A stretch of DNA of 64,000 nucleotides from Synergistaceae bacterium (GTDB taxonomy: Bacteria > Synergistota > Synergistia > Synergistales > Aminobacteriaceae), in the NCBI GenBank assembly GCA_017451025.1, contig JAFSSM010000015.1, positions 87,747-151,746 of the forward strand, given 5' to 3'. Below are positions 25,171 to 33,862 of the stretch, one piece after another. How positions within the stretch are numbered: position 1 is the stretch's first letter; each line of letters opens with the position of its first letter. Both the position numbers and the translations under genes were made by a program. The notes below the pieces were generated by a model, which was not told the origin of the DNA, did no database searches, and saw only the letters and a list, made by a program, of their open reading frames with translations.

Positions 25171-27543
25171 AAGACTTTCCTGATTGTTGACGGACACAGC
25201 CTCGCTCACAGAGGCTTCCATGCCCTTGCTGTGAGGCTGACCGCCCCAGACGGTACACCAACAGCAATGATCGTAGGCTTCATGAATATGCTGTTCAAGG
25301 TTCAGGACGAACTTCTGCCTGACTGCACAATCGTAGTTTTCGACGCTTCGAGCAAACAGTCAGGGCACAGGGCTTTCCGCTATGACCTTCAGAAGGACTA
25401 CAAGGCCTATCGTTCCCCCACGCCTGATGACCTGAGAGTTCAGATGCCTATACTGCAGAATCTTCTGGAGTTTATGGGATATAGAGTCATAGTCCGTGAA
25501 AAAGTTGAAGCAGATGATGTAGTGGCATCGTTAGTCCGAATTGTGAAGAAGCAGGGACATGAAGCCGTAGTGCTCTCTTCGGATAAGGACCTGCTCCAGA
25601 TTCTTGATGAAGGAGTGCGAATGATGCGCCCCGTAAAGAACGGAATTTCTGGTGCAGAACTCTACGATGTGAATGCATTCGTCAATGAGTTTGGTTTCCC
25701 TCCGTCGTCAATGCCCGATTATCTTGCGCTCATAGGCGACAACGTTGACAACATAAAGGGCGTAAAAGGCATCGGTACTGTAGGTGCGAAGAAAATACTT
25801 GCGGCATTCCCGACGATTGAGGACATTTATGCGGCGATAGACCAGCTCCCGAAATCCACGCGCACCAAGCTCGAAACAGCAGGATATGAACGCGTAATCT
25901 GGACAAGGGATTACATGACCAGACTGAAGGACGATATTTATGACGATGAGCCTGAATTTCTGGACGAATGCGTAAAGTTCAAAGGGGATTTTCACAAGGC
26001 AGAAGAACTTGCGGCCCGGCTTGGGCTTGAACGCATTCTAAAGAGAATGGGCAGCAGCAGGCATGTTGTGCCCAGAATACTCGGCGGTCTTGGCGAATCT
26101 GTGATGCCTGATGCAGAAATACTCACCGACGACTACAAGTCAGCCCTGAAGAATAATCCCGCAATGTTCACGCAGAATTGCAGGGTGTGGGATTTGCGGA
26201 CAGCGTATTACCTGCTCCACCCGGATGAGTCCGGCATGAAATTTCCGGATGTCCTCGCGTTCCTGAAACAGAGTGCTAATCCTCCGAAGACCCTTGCGGA
26301 AATCGCCGGGGGCCTCGAGGCAGAAATAGAACATCACGAGGGCTTGAAGGACGTGATGAACAGAATAGACCTTCCGCTGATTCCAGTGCTGAATAAAATG
26401 GAAGAGCACGGGGTCAGGTTATCGCACGGACAGTTTGAGGCTGTAAGGCTGAAACTTGAGGAGAAAATCGCGGAACTTGAGCGGAGATTGATACAGGAGA
26501 CTGGAGTACGCATAAACATGAACTCCTCGCAGCAAGTGGGCTGGCTTCTGTTCGAGCACATGAATTTTGAGCCTCTGACCCGGACGCGCGGAGGAGCTAA
26601 CTCTACGGATAACACAGTGCTTGAACGACTCGGCAAGCTCCAGAAGGGGACAGTCCCCCGCATACTTCTGGAATACCGGGAGCTGTTCAAGATGCTGTCG
26701 GGATTTGTGATACCGCTCACTAAGGCGGCGAGGGATGACGGAGTGATTCACACGACGTTTGAGCCTGCGGCGACAGGGACAGGACGGCTCAGCTCACGAG
26801 ACCCTAACTTGCAGAATATCCCTGCGTTCGGTCAATGGGCAGAGAGCATCAAGAGGGGATTAATTCCAATAGAGAACGGGAATATTTTTGTTGCGGCTGA
26901 TTATTCGCAGATAGAGCTTCGTGTTCTGGCACATCTTTCCGGCGAAGAGAGACTGCTTGAGGCATTCAGGAAGGGCAGGGACATTCACACGGAGACTGCA
27001 TCGTGGGTGTTCGGTGCGATGCCTGAACTGGTTACGCCGGAATTGCGGCGGACGGCCAAGATGATAAATTTCGGGCTGCTCTACGGAATGACGGACTTCG
27101 GGCTTGCGGAGAGGATAGATGTATCGCGTTCGGAGGCACGTGAAATCATGAAGAGGTATTTTGCGGCATTGCCCGGGCTTCGTGGCTTCCTTGAGGAACT
27201 GGTCAGCGGGGCAAAGAAACGCGGCTACGCTAGGACTCTTGCGGGACGTATCCGGCCTGTCAGCGGAATACCCGCGAGGAATCAGGCACTGGACCGCGCA
27301 CTAATCAACACTCCTATTCAGGGAACGGCGGCAGATATAGCGCGTAGAGCGATGATAGAGTTTGAGCGTGCGGTTAAGGGAAAATTATTCCTGCAGGTTC
27401 ACGATTCGCTTGTGTGCGAGTGCCCGGAGGGTGAGGCTGACGAAATATCACAAGCTCTGCGTGAAATAATGATTTCTGCAGGCGGCGAAATAGAGCATCT
27501 TGAAGTAGAGGTCAAGCGTGGAAAAACGCTTGCTGATGTGTGA
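25168..27543 (+). CDS. polA: DNA polymerase I, probable ATT start
   Basis: 791 residues from the proposed ATT (KTFLIVDGHSLAHRGF follows, the usual PolA opening). The 5'-nuclease domain (1-290) contains the helix-hairpin-helix GVKGIGTVGAKK. The middle domain (about 300-410) is short, without a recognisable DxE exonuclease motif, so proofreading is probably lost, as in Taq-type enzymes. Polymerase motifs: DPNLQNIP, the metal Asp in ADYSQIELRVLAH, the O-helix RRTAKMINFGLLYG and the metal Asp in VHDSLVCECP. Fills gaps and removes primers. Length is below the 850-930 of proofreading forms. Confidence 0.95.
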   Translation: MKTFLIVDGHSLAHRGFHALAVRLTAPDGTPTAMIVGFMNMLFKVQDELLPDCTIVVFDASSKQSGHRAFRYDLQKDYKAYRSPTPDDLRVQMPILQNLLEFMGYRVIVREKVEADDVVASLVRIVKKQGHEAVVLSSDKDLLQILDEGVRMMRPVKNGISGAELYDVNAFVNEFGFPPSSMPDYLALIGDNVDNIKGVKGIGTVGAKKILAAFPTIEDIYAAIDQLPKSTRTKLETAGYERVIWTRDYMTRLKDDIYDDEPEFLDECVKFKGDFHKAEELAARLGLERILKRMGSSRHVVPRILGGLGESVMPDAEILTDDYKSALKNNPAMFTQNCRVWDLRTAYYLLHPDESGMKFPDVLAFLKQSANPPKTLAEIAGGLEAEIEHHEGLKDVMNRIDLPLIPVLNKMEEHGVRLSHGQFEAVRLKLEEKIAELERRLIQETGVRINMNSSQQVGWLLFEHMNFEPLTRTRGGANSTDNTVLERLGKLQKGTVPRILLEYRELFKMLSGFVIPLTKAARDDGVIHTTFEPAATGTGRLSSRDPNLQNIPAFGQWAESIKRGLIPIENGNIFVAADYSQIELRVLAHLSGEERLLEAFRKGRDIHTETASWVFGAMPELVTPELRRTAKMINFGLLYGMTDFGLAERIDVSRSEAREIMKRYFAALPGLRGFLEELVSGAKKRGYARTLAGRIRPVSGIPARNQALDRALINTPIQGTAADIARRAMIEFERAVKGKLFLQVHDSLVCECPEGEADEISQALREIMISAGGEIEHLEVEVKRGKTLADV

Positions 27544-27625
27544 AATTGCTGACTCTATGCTAAAATTTCAATTCGTAAAAATTACTGAATATACTAATAT
27601 TCCAGAGAGAGGGTTTTAACAAATC

Positions 27626-29209
27626 ATGCTGAATTTTCTGCGCAAACAAATGAAGTGGGTTATGGCCATCATAGTTGTAGCATTTTTGCTCTCGACGTTC
27701 CTGATGTATGAGGGCAGAAGCACAAGACGTACACCCGGACGCAATCCGGACGGCTCAATGAGCGACTATGAAGTTGCACAGATCAACGGGCGTTCACTGA
27801 TGCGTTCGGAGCTTGAACGCAGACTCAGGGATTACCTGAGCACGTACAGCTCGCGCAACGTAGAGAGCCTCGATATGGCGGCGATATACCAGACAGTGCT
27901 CGACCAGGCAGTTCTGGATTCACAGCTGGCCAAAGAAGTTGACGAGAAGGGTATTCGTGTCTCCGATGCAGATGCGGACCGTGCAATGAAGGACTATGCT
28001 GACAGATATTACCCCACGCGCGAGACGTTCTACCAGGCACTTGCGAACAGCGGCGTTAAGGTTGACGACTACAAGAAATCGCTGGCCCGGCAGATGGCTA
28101 TAGAACAGCTTATACACGGCGAAATTGGCGAGGTTGTTGTGAGCGAGGATCAGGCTTTATCGTTCTACGAGACCATGAAGAACTTAATCTACAGCAAGCC
28201 CGAAGGCTACAATATTCACATGGCAGATTTCCGGACGAGCGCGGATGCGGAGTACATGCATACGAAACTTGCAGGCGGCGAGAAATGGGCAGATATAGTG
28301 TCGAACGATGAACTTGCTTCACGCGACGTGATAAACGTTACGCGCGCACCTGTTTTCATTCCGGCGAGCGCATTTGCGACCGGAGCACTGAGTGTACTTG
28401 CGTCGCTTGATGTAGGGACTCCCAGTGAAGTATTCAGCGTAGGCAGTTCTGACTTTGCGGTAGCACTCAAGACTGAACATGTAGAGGCCAGCGTAAGCCC
28501 CTACGATGAAGTGAGCGGGGACATCAGGAATCTTCTGAGCCAGCAGGAGGAACGCAGAAGGCTTAGTGAATATCAGACAGCATTGCGGAACAAGGCACAG
28601 GTTGTGATAAACGATCAGGAATTATTTGCGCGTCCTGTTGTGAGCGCGGATAAAGTGCCTGCGGTTGAAGATGTTATACCAGAGCTTGCGGAGAGTCCTG
28701 TGAGTGCAGAGCCGGAATCTGCTGTTACAGAGGAAGCAAAACCAGAAGAGGCAAAGACACCTGCAACTGAAGAAGTAAAGCCTGTTGAAACGGAAACACC
28801 TGCAACCGAAGAGGCAAAGCCCGCAGAGGCAGAAACACCCGCAACTGAAGAGACAGCGAATCCAGCTACAGAGGAAGTAAAGCCTGCAGAGGCAGAGGAG
28901 ACTCCTTCAACAGAAGAGACCAAGCCCGCAGAGGCCGAGACTCCTGTAACAGAGGAGGCAAAGCCCGCAGAGGCAGAAGCTCCTGTAGTTGAAGAGGCTA
29001 AACCTGCAGAGGCAGAAACTCCAGCAACTGAGGAAGTAAAGCCCGCAGAAACTGAGGAGACTCCTTCAACAGAAGAACCCAAGCCCGCAGAAACAGAAGC
29101 TCCCGTAGTTGAGGAAGCAAAACCAGCTGAGGCAGAAATTCCTGCAACGGTTGAAGAAGCAAAAACAGAAATAACCCTGACCACTACGAGTCAGGACACC
29201 CAGCAGTAA
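27626..29209 (+). CDS. SurA/PpiD-like periplasmic chaperone with low-complexity tail
   Basis: 527 residues. One N-terminal membrane helix (10-30, WVMAIIVVAFLLSTFLM) places the rest in the periplasm. Residues 45-190 form the SurA N-terminal chaperone fold (VAQINGRSLMRSELERRL, then LDQAVLDSQLAKEVDEKGI); a parvulin-like part about 190-330 is divergent. The last about 160 residues are an imperfect repeat of TEEAKPAEAETPA units, highly acidic, perhaps a periplasmic spacer or envelope-binding tail. AGAGAGGG precedes the ATG. Followed 17 bases later by carB, probably in the same transcript though unrelated in function. Confidence 0.8.
   Translation: MLNFLRKQMKWVMAIIVVAFLLSTFLMYEGRSTRRTPGRNPDGSMSDYEVAQINGRSLMRSELERRLRDYLSTYSSRNVESLDMAAIYQTVLDQAVLDSQLAKEVDEKGIRVSDADADRAMKDYADRYYPTRETFYQALANSGVKVDDYKKSLARQMAIEQLIHGEIGEVVVSEDQALSFYETMKNLIYSKPEGYNIHMADFRTSADAEYMHTKLAGGEKWADIVSNDELASRDVINVTRAPVFIPASAFATGALSVLASLDVGTPSEVFSVGSSDFAVALKTEHVEASVSPYDEVSGDIRNLLSQQEERRRLSEYQTALRNKAQVVINDQELFARPVVSADKVPAVEDVIPELAESPVSAEPESAVTEEAKPEEAKTPATEEVKPVETETPATEEAKPAEAETPATEETANPATEEVKPAEAEETPSTEETKPAEAETPVTEEAKPAEAEAPVVEEAKPAEAETPATEEVKPAETEETPSTEEPKPAETEAPVVEEAKPAEAEIPATVEEAKTEITLTTTSQDTQQ
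28725..29165 (+). repeat. Degenerate tandem repeat encoding TEEAKPAEAETPA-type units
   Basis: About a dozen 36-42-base units with substitutions, all in frame, encoding Glu/Ala/Pro/Thr. Units vary in length by whole codons. Confidence 0.8.
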
Positions 29210-29226
29210 CAAGAAGGGATTTATTT

Positions 29227-32200
29227 ATGGCAGTAAACGCACCACAGCGCAAAGACATCCACAAGATATTAATCATCGGCTCCGGCCCGATAGTGATCGG
29301 CCAAGCCTGCGAGTTCGATTATTCAGGCACACAGGCATGCAAGGCCCTGCATTCACTGGGCTATGAGGTAGTCCTCGTGAATTCCAACCCCGCCACAATC
29401 ATGACTGACCCCGAGATGGCGGACATAACCTACATTGAACCGCTCAACCCCGAACGCCTCGAAGCAATAATAGCCCGCGAACGTCCCGATGCCCTCCTCC
29501 CGAATTTAGGGGGGCAGTCCGGCCTTAATCTATGCGCCGAACTCAACAAGGCCGGCATTCTCGACAAGTACGGCGTTGAAGTTATAGGGGTTCAGGCTGA
29601 CGCAATCGAACGCGGCGAGGACAGGGTAGAGTTCAAGAAGACGATGCAGGCACTAAATATCGACATGGCCCGCTCGAAAGCGGCGGAGTCGGTTGACGAG
29701 GCACTGGCTATCGCTGAGGAATTGGGCTATCCCGTTGTCCTGAGACCAGCCTACACGATGGGCGGAGCAGGCGGCGGACTCGTATACAACCGCGACGAAT
29801 TACGCACAGTGTGTGAGCGCGGCTTGCAGGCCAGCATAGTGCATCAGGTATTGGTCGAAGAATCTGTGCTTGGCTGGGAGGAACTGGAGCTTGAGGTCGT
29901 CCGCGACAAGGATAACAACATGATCACCGTGTGCTTCATCGAGAACGTTGACCCGATGGGTGTTCATACCGGAGACTCATTCTGCGTTGCACCGATGCTC
30001 ACAATCAGCCCGGAACTTCAGGCCAGATTGCAGGAGCAGGCATATAGAATCGTTGAGCATATCGGCGTAATCGGCGGTACTAACGTCCAGTTCGCACATG
30101 ACCCGAAAACTGACAGAGTTATAGTCATCGAGATTAACCCCAGAACATCGCGGTCTAGTGCTCTTGCGTCGAAGGCTACGGGCTTCCCTATCGCCCTTGT
30201 GTCTGCGAAACTTGCGGCGGGGCTATCGTTGAGCGATATTCCATGCGGACATTACGGCTCGCTAGACAAGTACAAGCCTGAAGGTGATTACGTTGTGGTG
30301 AAGTTTGCGCGCTGGGCGTTCGAGAAGTTCAAGGGAGTGGAGGATAAGCTCGGAACACAGATGCGTGCTGTCGGTGAGGTAATGAGCATCGGCAAAAATT
30401 TCCGCGAGGCAATCCAGAAAGCTATTCGCTCGCTCGAGAAGGACAGGTACGGACTCGGTTTCGCCAAGAATTTTAACCAGCTCACGAAAGATGAACTGCT
30501 TGAAATGCTGGCATATCCCACGAGTGAAAGATATTTTGTGATTTACGAGGCCCTGCGCAAAGGTGCAAGTGTTGACGAAATACATGAACTTACCCGCGTA
30601 AAACGCTATTTCCTTGAGGAGTTCAAGGCACTGGTTGACGAGGAGGAACATATACTCAGCTTCAGGGGAAAAACTCTTCCTGATGATGTATTAGCTCAGG
30701 CAAAGAAGGACGGCTTCGCGGATAAGTACCTAGCGAAATTATTAGGGGTCAGCGAGCAGAGCATACGCGAACATCGCGAATCGCTCGGAATAGTTGAGGC
30801 TTGGGAGGGAGTCCACGTCAGCGGAACTCAGGACGGAGCCTACTATTATTCCAGCTACAACAAGCTCACCGGCAAGAATGAAGTATCGCAAAACCGCAAG
30901 GTAATGATTCTCGGCGGAGGCCCCAACAGAATCGGGCAGGGTATCGAGTTCGATTACTGCTGTGTACACGCCGCGCAGTCCCTCAAGAAACTTGGCTTTG
31001 AGACCATCATAGTCAACTGCAACCCCGAAACCGTCAGCACCGACTATGACACTTCGGACAAGCTGTACTTTGAGCCGCTGACCCTTGAGGATGTTTTGAG
31101 CATCTACAGAGCAGAGCAGCCCGTAGGAGTCATCGCACAGTTCGGAGGACAGACTCCGCTGAACTTGGCCAGCGAGCTTGAGCGCAACGGCGTGAAGATT
31201 CTGGGCACTTCTCCGGAAATTATTGACCTCGCTGAAGACAGAGGCAGGTTTAAGGCTGTGATGGACTCCCTTAATATTCCGATGCCTGAGTCTGGAATGG
31301 CCGCAACCCTCGAAGAAGCTCACGAGGTCGCCAACAGAATCGGTTATCCCGTTATGGTGAGGCCGTCGTATGTTCTCGGCGGGCGCGGAATGGAGATCGT
31401 GTACGACGAAGCAAGCCTCGAGAATTACGTCAAGGCGGCTGTGGGCGTAACTCCTGACAGGCCGATACTGATTGACCGTTTTCTTAATCACGCGCTCGAA
31501 TGCGAGGCCGACGCTATCTGCGACGGAAAACATGCCTACGTTCCCGCAGTGATGGAGCACATCGAGCTTGCAGGCATTCACTCCGGAGATTCAGCCTGCT
31601 TCCTGCCGTCAAGGCACATAAGCCCCGAAGCGTTGAACACCATCAAGGACTACACGCGCAAAATCGCCGAAGCAATGCATGTTGTCGGACTGATGAACAT
31701 TCAGTACGCAATCGAGGCCGGAAAAATTTTCGTGCTGGAGGCTAACCCCAGAGCATCAAGGACTGTACCGCTGGTGTCGAAGGTGTGCGGTATTCGCATG
31801 GTGCCTCTTGCTGTTGAGGCAATCACTCAGGAACTCACGGGCAGGCCTTCTCCGCTCGAGACGCTCGGCGAACGCACGATACCCTATTACGGCGTTAAGG
31901 AGTCAGTCTTCCCGTTCAACATGTTCCAGGAAGTTGACCCGGTACTCGGCCCGGAGATGAGGTCTACCGGTGAAGTTTTGGGGCTTGCGTCAATGCCAGG
32001 CGAGGCGTTCTTCAAGGCTGAAGAGGCCGCAGGCGGACAGTTACCGATGAGCGGAACTGTGTTAATGGCTGTGAGCGACTCGGACAAGAAGGCGATTGTG
32101 CCCATTGCGCAGAAGTTCAGCTATGCGGGCTTCAAGATTCTGGCGACAGAGGGGACTTGCGAGTCACTGAGAAGCTCCGGAGTTGAGTGTGAGTGCGTTG

Positions 32201-32454
32201 GAACCGGAAGGCCCGATGTTCTCGACCACATCATCAACGGCCAAGTTCAGATGGTCATTAACACGCCGCGCGAAAAGGCACTCACGAAATCAGGAAGTGC
32301 CCTGCGCAGAGGAGCGGTGAAGATGCGTATACCCTACGTTACGACGCTGGCGGCGGCAGATGCGGCGATTGAGGGCATAATGACGGTGAAGGCTAAGGGC
32401 ACCAGCTCACAGTCCCTCAAGAGCATAAAGGAATGGCACAGCCTGATACATTAG
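29227..32454 (+). CDS. carB: Carbamoyl-phosphate synthase large subunit
   Basis: 1075 residues, full length. Makes carbamoyl phosphate for pyrimidines and arginine. Two homologous halves each start with an ATP-grasp pre-domain (IIGSGPIVIGQACEFDYSG near 15 and ILGGGPNRIGQGIEFDYCC near 560) and contain RPAYTMGGAGGG and RPSYVLGGRGME loops. The C-terminal MGS-like domain (about 940-1075) is the allosteric region. The small subunit carA is not adjacent. Ends before a strong terminator. Confidence 0.97.
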   Translation: MAVNAPQRKDIHKILIIGSGPIVIGQACEFDYSGTQACKALHSLGYEVVLVNSNPATIMTDPEMADITYIEPLNPERLEAIIARERPDALLPNLGGQSGLNLCAELNKAGILDKYGVEVIGVQADAIERGEDRVEFKKTMQALNIDMARSKAAESVDEALAIAEELGYPVVLRPAYTMGGAGGGLVYNRDELRTVCERGLQASIVHQVLVEESVLGWEELELEVVRDKDNNMITVCFIENVDPMGVHTGDSFCVAPMLTISPELQARLQEQAYRIVEHIGVIGGTNVQFAHDPKTDRVIVIEINPRTSRSSALASKATGFPIALVSAKLAAGLSLSDIPCGHYGSLDKYKPEGDYVVVKFARWAFEKFKGVEDKLGTQMRAVGEVMSIGKNFREAIQKAIRSLEKDRYGLGFAKNFNQLTKDELLEMLAYPTSERYFVIYEALRKGASVDEIHELTRVKRYFLEEFKALVDEEEHILSFRGKTLPDDVLAQAKKDGFADKYLAKLLGVSEQSIREHRESLGIVEAWEGVHVSGTQDGAYYYSSYNKLTGKNEVSQNRKVMILGGGPNRIGQGIEFDYCCVHAAQSLKKLGFETIIVNCNPETVSTDYDTSDKLYFEPLTLEDVLSIYRAEQPVGVIAQFGGQTPLNLASELERNGVKILGTSPEIIDLAEDRGRFKAVMDSLNIPMPESGMAATLEEAHEVANRIGYPVMVRPSYVLGGRGMEIVYDEASLENYVKAAVGVTPDRPILIDRFLNHALECEADAICDGKHAYVPAVMEHIELAGIHSGDSACFLPSRHISPEALNTIKDYTRKIAEAMHVVGLMNIQYAIEAGKIFVLEANPRASRTVPLVSKVCGIRMVPLAVEAITQELTGRPSPLETLGERTIPYYGVKESVFPFNMFQEVDPVLGPEMRSTGEVLGLASMPGEAFFKAEEAAGGQLPMSGTVLMAVSDSDKKAIVPIAQKFSYAGFKILATEGTCESLRSSGVECECVGTGRPDVLDHIINGQVQMVINTPREKALTKSGSALRRGAVKMRIPYVTTLAAADAAIEGIMTVKAKGTSSQSLKSIKEWHSLIH

Positions 32455-32477
32455 GGCGCAAGGATTTTGTTTTGAGA

Positions 32478-32509
32478 GCACCTCTCGTTATTGCGGGGGG
32501 TGCATTTTT
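32478..32509 (+). terminator. Terminator after carB
   Basis: GCACCTCTCG pairs with CGGGGGGTGC over a 6-base loop and is followed by five T. The cupin gene's ribosome site begins only a few bases later. Confidence 0.85.
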
Positions 32510-32528
32510 GTGAGGAGGAATAATTAGC

Positions 32529-32852
32529 GTGAAGAAGGGCAATCTGTTTCGTGATGCCAGAGCGGAATCGGAAGAACGCATAGACGAGCTGATTCGCGCA
32601 GGCAGTGTGAGAATTGAGCGTATAGTGTCTGAGGGCCAGGTCTCTCCGCCCGGCTTCTGGTATGACCAAGACGAATGGGAGTATGTAACAGTTTTGCAGG
32701 GCAGTGCTGAACTTGAGACAGCAGCAGAGACGTTCACCATGAACGCCGGAGACTGGGTGATTATCCCCGAACACGAACGCCACAGGGTAAAATACACATC
32801 AACCGAGCCGCCGTGCGTGTGGCTTGCAGTTTTTGGAAGGAAGGAATACTAA
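32529..32852 (+). CDS. Small cupin-domain protein
   Basis: 107 residues, single cupin barrel. Motif 1 is reduced (PPGFWYDQDEWEYVTVLQGSAEL, with Asp/Glu in place of His at most metal positions). Motif 2 has NAGDWVIIPEHERHRV. It resembles cupins of unknown substrate found in many anaerobes. GTG start with GAGGAGG upstream. The HisJ-type phosphatase follows two bases after its stop, so the two are co-expressed; a sugar or amino-acid phosphate link is only a guess. Confidence 0.8.
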   Translation: MKKGNLFRDARAESEERIDELIRAGSVRIERIVSEGQVSPPGFWYDQDEWEYVTVLQGSAELETAAETFTMNAGDWVIIPEHERHRVKYTSTEPPCVWLAVFGRKEY

Positions 32853-32854
32853 TC

Positions 32855-33676
32855 ATGAAATGCGACTATCACCTGCACAGCGAGTACAGCGACGACAGCA
32901 GCACCCCGATGCGCTCTCAGGCAGAACAGGCAGTGAGACTCGGCCTCGATGAATTGTGCTTCACCGACCACGTGGATTACGGCGTGAAGTTCGACCACTA
33001 CGACCCCAGAAGCCTGACACATCTGGCTAATGTGGACTACTCGCGGTATTTCGCGGAGATTGAGGAAGTGAGACAGGAGTTCGCAGACAGACTCACTATC
33101 CGGGCAGGGCTGGAGTTCGGGGTCCAGACGCACACGATACCTGACTACGAGAGACTCTACAGCAAGTATAACGACGAGCTGGACTTTATCCTGCTGAGCA
33201 TTCACGAGATTGATGATATGGAACTTTGGGGGCATGAATACCAGCGCGGAAAGTCTCAGGCTGAATACACGCGAGGCTACTATGAGGAACTCTTGAAGAT
33301 TGTGCAGAGCTATCACGATTACTCAGTGCTGGCACATCTCGACCTGATAGCACGCTATGACGGCAGGGATGCATATCCATTCGCGAAGGTCAGGGACATT
33401 GTGGCGGAGATACTGAGGACAGCCATCGATGACGGCAAAGGAATTGAGCTGAACACATCGAGCTGGCGTTACGGCTTGGCAGACACAACGCCGTGCAGGG
33501 AAATCTTGCGCCTGTACCTTGAACTTGGCGGGGAAATCCTGACGCTCGGGAGTGATGCCCACAATCCCGGCTATCTGGGTGCGCACATGGACGAAGCTAG
33601 AGAGATTCTGCTGGGCTTGGGCTATCGGAGCTTCTGCACATTCGAGAATATGGCCCCGATTTTCCATACACTTTAG
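32855..33676 (+). CDS. PHP-family phosphatase, histidinol-phosphatase type
   Basis: 273 residues. PHP metal motifs: DYHLHSEYSDDS (H6, H8), CFTDHVD, a Glu in RAGLEFG, HEID, and a C-terminal LGSDAHNPGYLG. This matches the HisJ/HisK group that dephosphorylates histidinol phosphate; other sugar or amino-acid phosphates are possible since no his genes are nearby. The ATG with AAGGAAGG is used; an in-frame extension upstream would overlap the cupin gene. Confidence 0.85.
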   Translation: MKCDYHLHSEYSDDSSTPMRSQAEQAVRLGLDELCFTDHVDYGVKFDHYDPRSLTHLANVDYSRYFAEIEEVRQEFADRLTIRAGLEFGVQTHTIPDYERLYSKYNDELDFILLSIHEIDDMELWGHEYQRGKSQAEYTRGYYEELLKIVQSYHDYSVLAHLDLIARYDGRDAYPFAKVRDIVAEILRTAIDDGKGIELNTSSWRYGLADTTPCREILRLYLELGGEILTLGSDAHNPGYLGAHMDEAREILLGLGYRSFCTFENMAPIFHTL

Positions 33677-33687
33677 GATTTTTCGCG

Positions 33688-33716
33688 AGGGAGGGCACAA
33701 AACAGCTCTCCCTTTA
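33688..33716 (+). terminator. Weak terminator after the PHP phosphatase gene
   Basis: GGGAG pairs with CTCCC over a loop of about 14 bases with a short T tail. Confidence 0.45.
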
Positions 33717-33796
33717 TGCTCAGCAAGATAAGGAGATTGATTAATGGATTGATGGTGATAGAATCAACGCATCCACATTACAATTTGGAAAGGAGC

Positions 33797-33825
33797 TTGA
33801 CACAGAAATTATGACTGTGTATAAT
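33797..33825 (+). promoter_or_regulatory. Perfect consensus promoter of the giant surface-protein gene
   Basis: TTGACA, 17 bases, TATAAT: both hexamers and the spacing are ideal. Expected transcription start is about 33832, inside the CCACA repeat. Confidence 0.85.
33800..33820. promoter_or_regulatory. Inverted repeat between the -35 and -10, likely operator
   Basis: ACACAG, nine bases, CTGTGT: a perfect 6-base dyad lying between and over the two promoter hexamers. A repressor bound here would block RNA polymerase. Its cognate regulator is unknown. Confidence 0.55.
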
Positions 33826-33826
33826 G

Positions 33827-33862
33827 CCACACCACACCACACCACACCACACATTTTTTTTT
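33827..33862 (+). repeat. (CCACA)5 pentamer repeat followed by T9
   Basis: Five perfect CCACA units (33827-33851), then C, A and nine T (33854-33862). The TTG start of the giant gene is formed by the end of the T run. Both tracts are slippage-prone and sit between promoter and coding region. Confidence 0.93.

Noticed and set aside
28725..29165. Repeat array considered as CRISPR
   Set aside because: Units are contiguous, degenerate, codon-periodic and coding; there are no unique spacers of constant length and no cas genes.
28615..29184. 189-codon Ser/Ala/Val-rich frame on the minus strand
   Set aside because: It is the antisense reading of the acidic repeat tail of the SurA-like gene.
30742..31581. 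279-codon frame on the minus strand inside carB
   Set aside because: carB is intact and highly conserved here; the antisense frame has no family resemblance or ribosome site.
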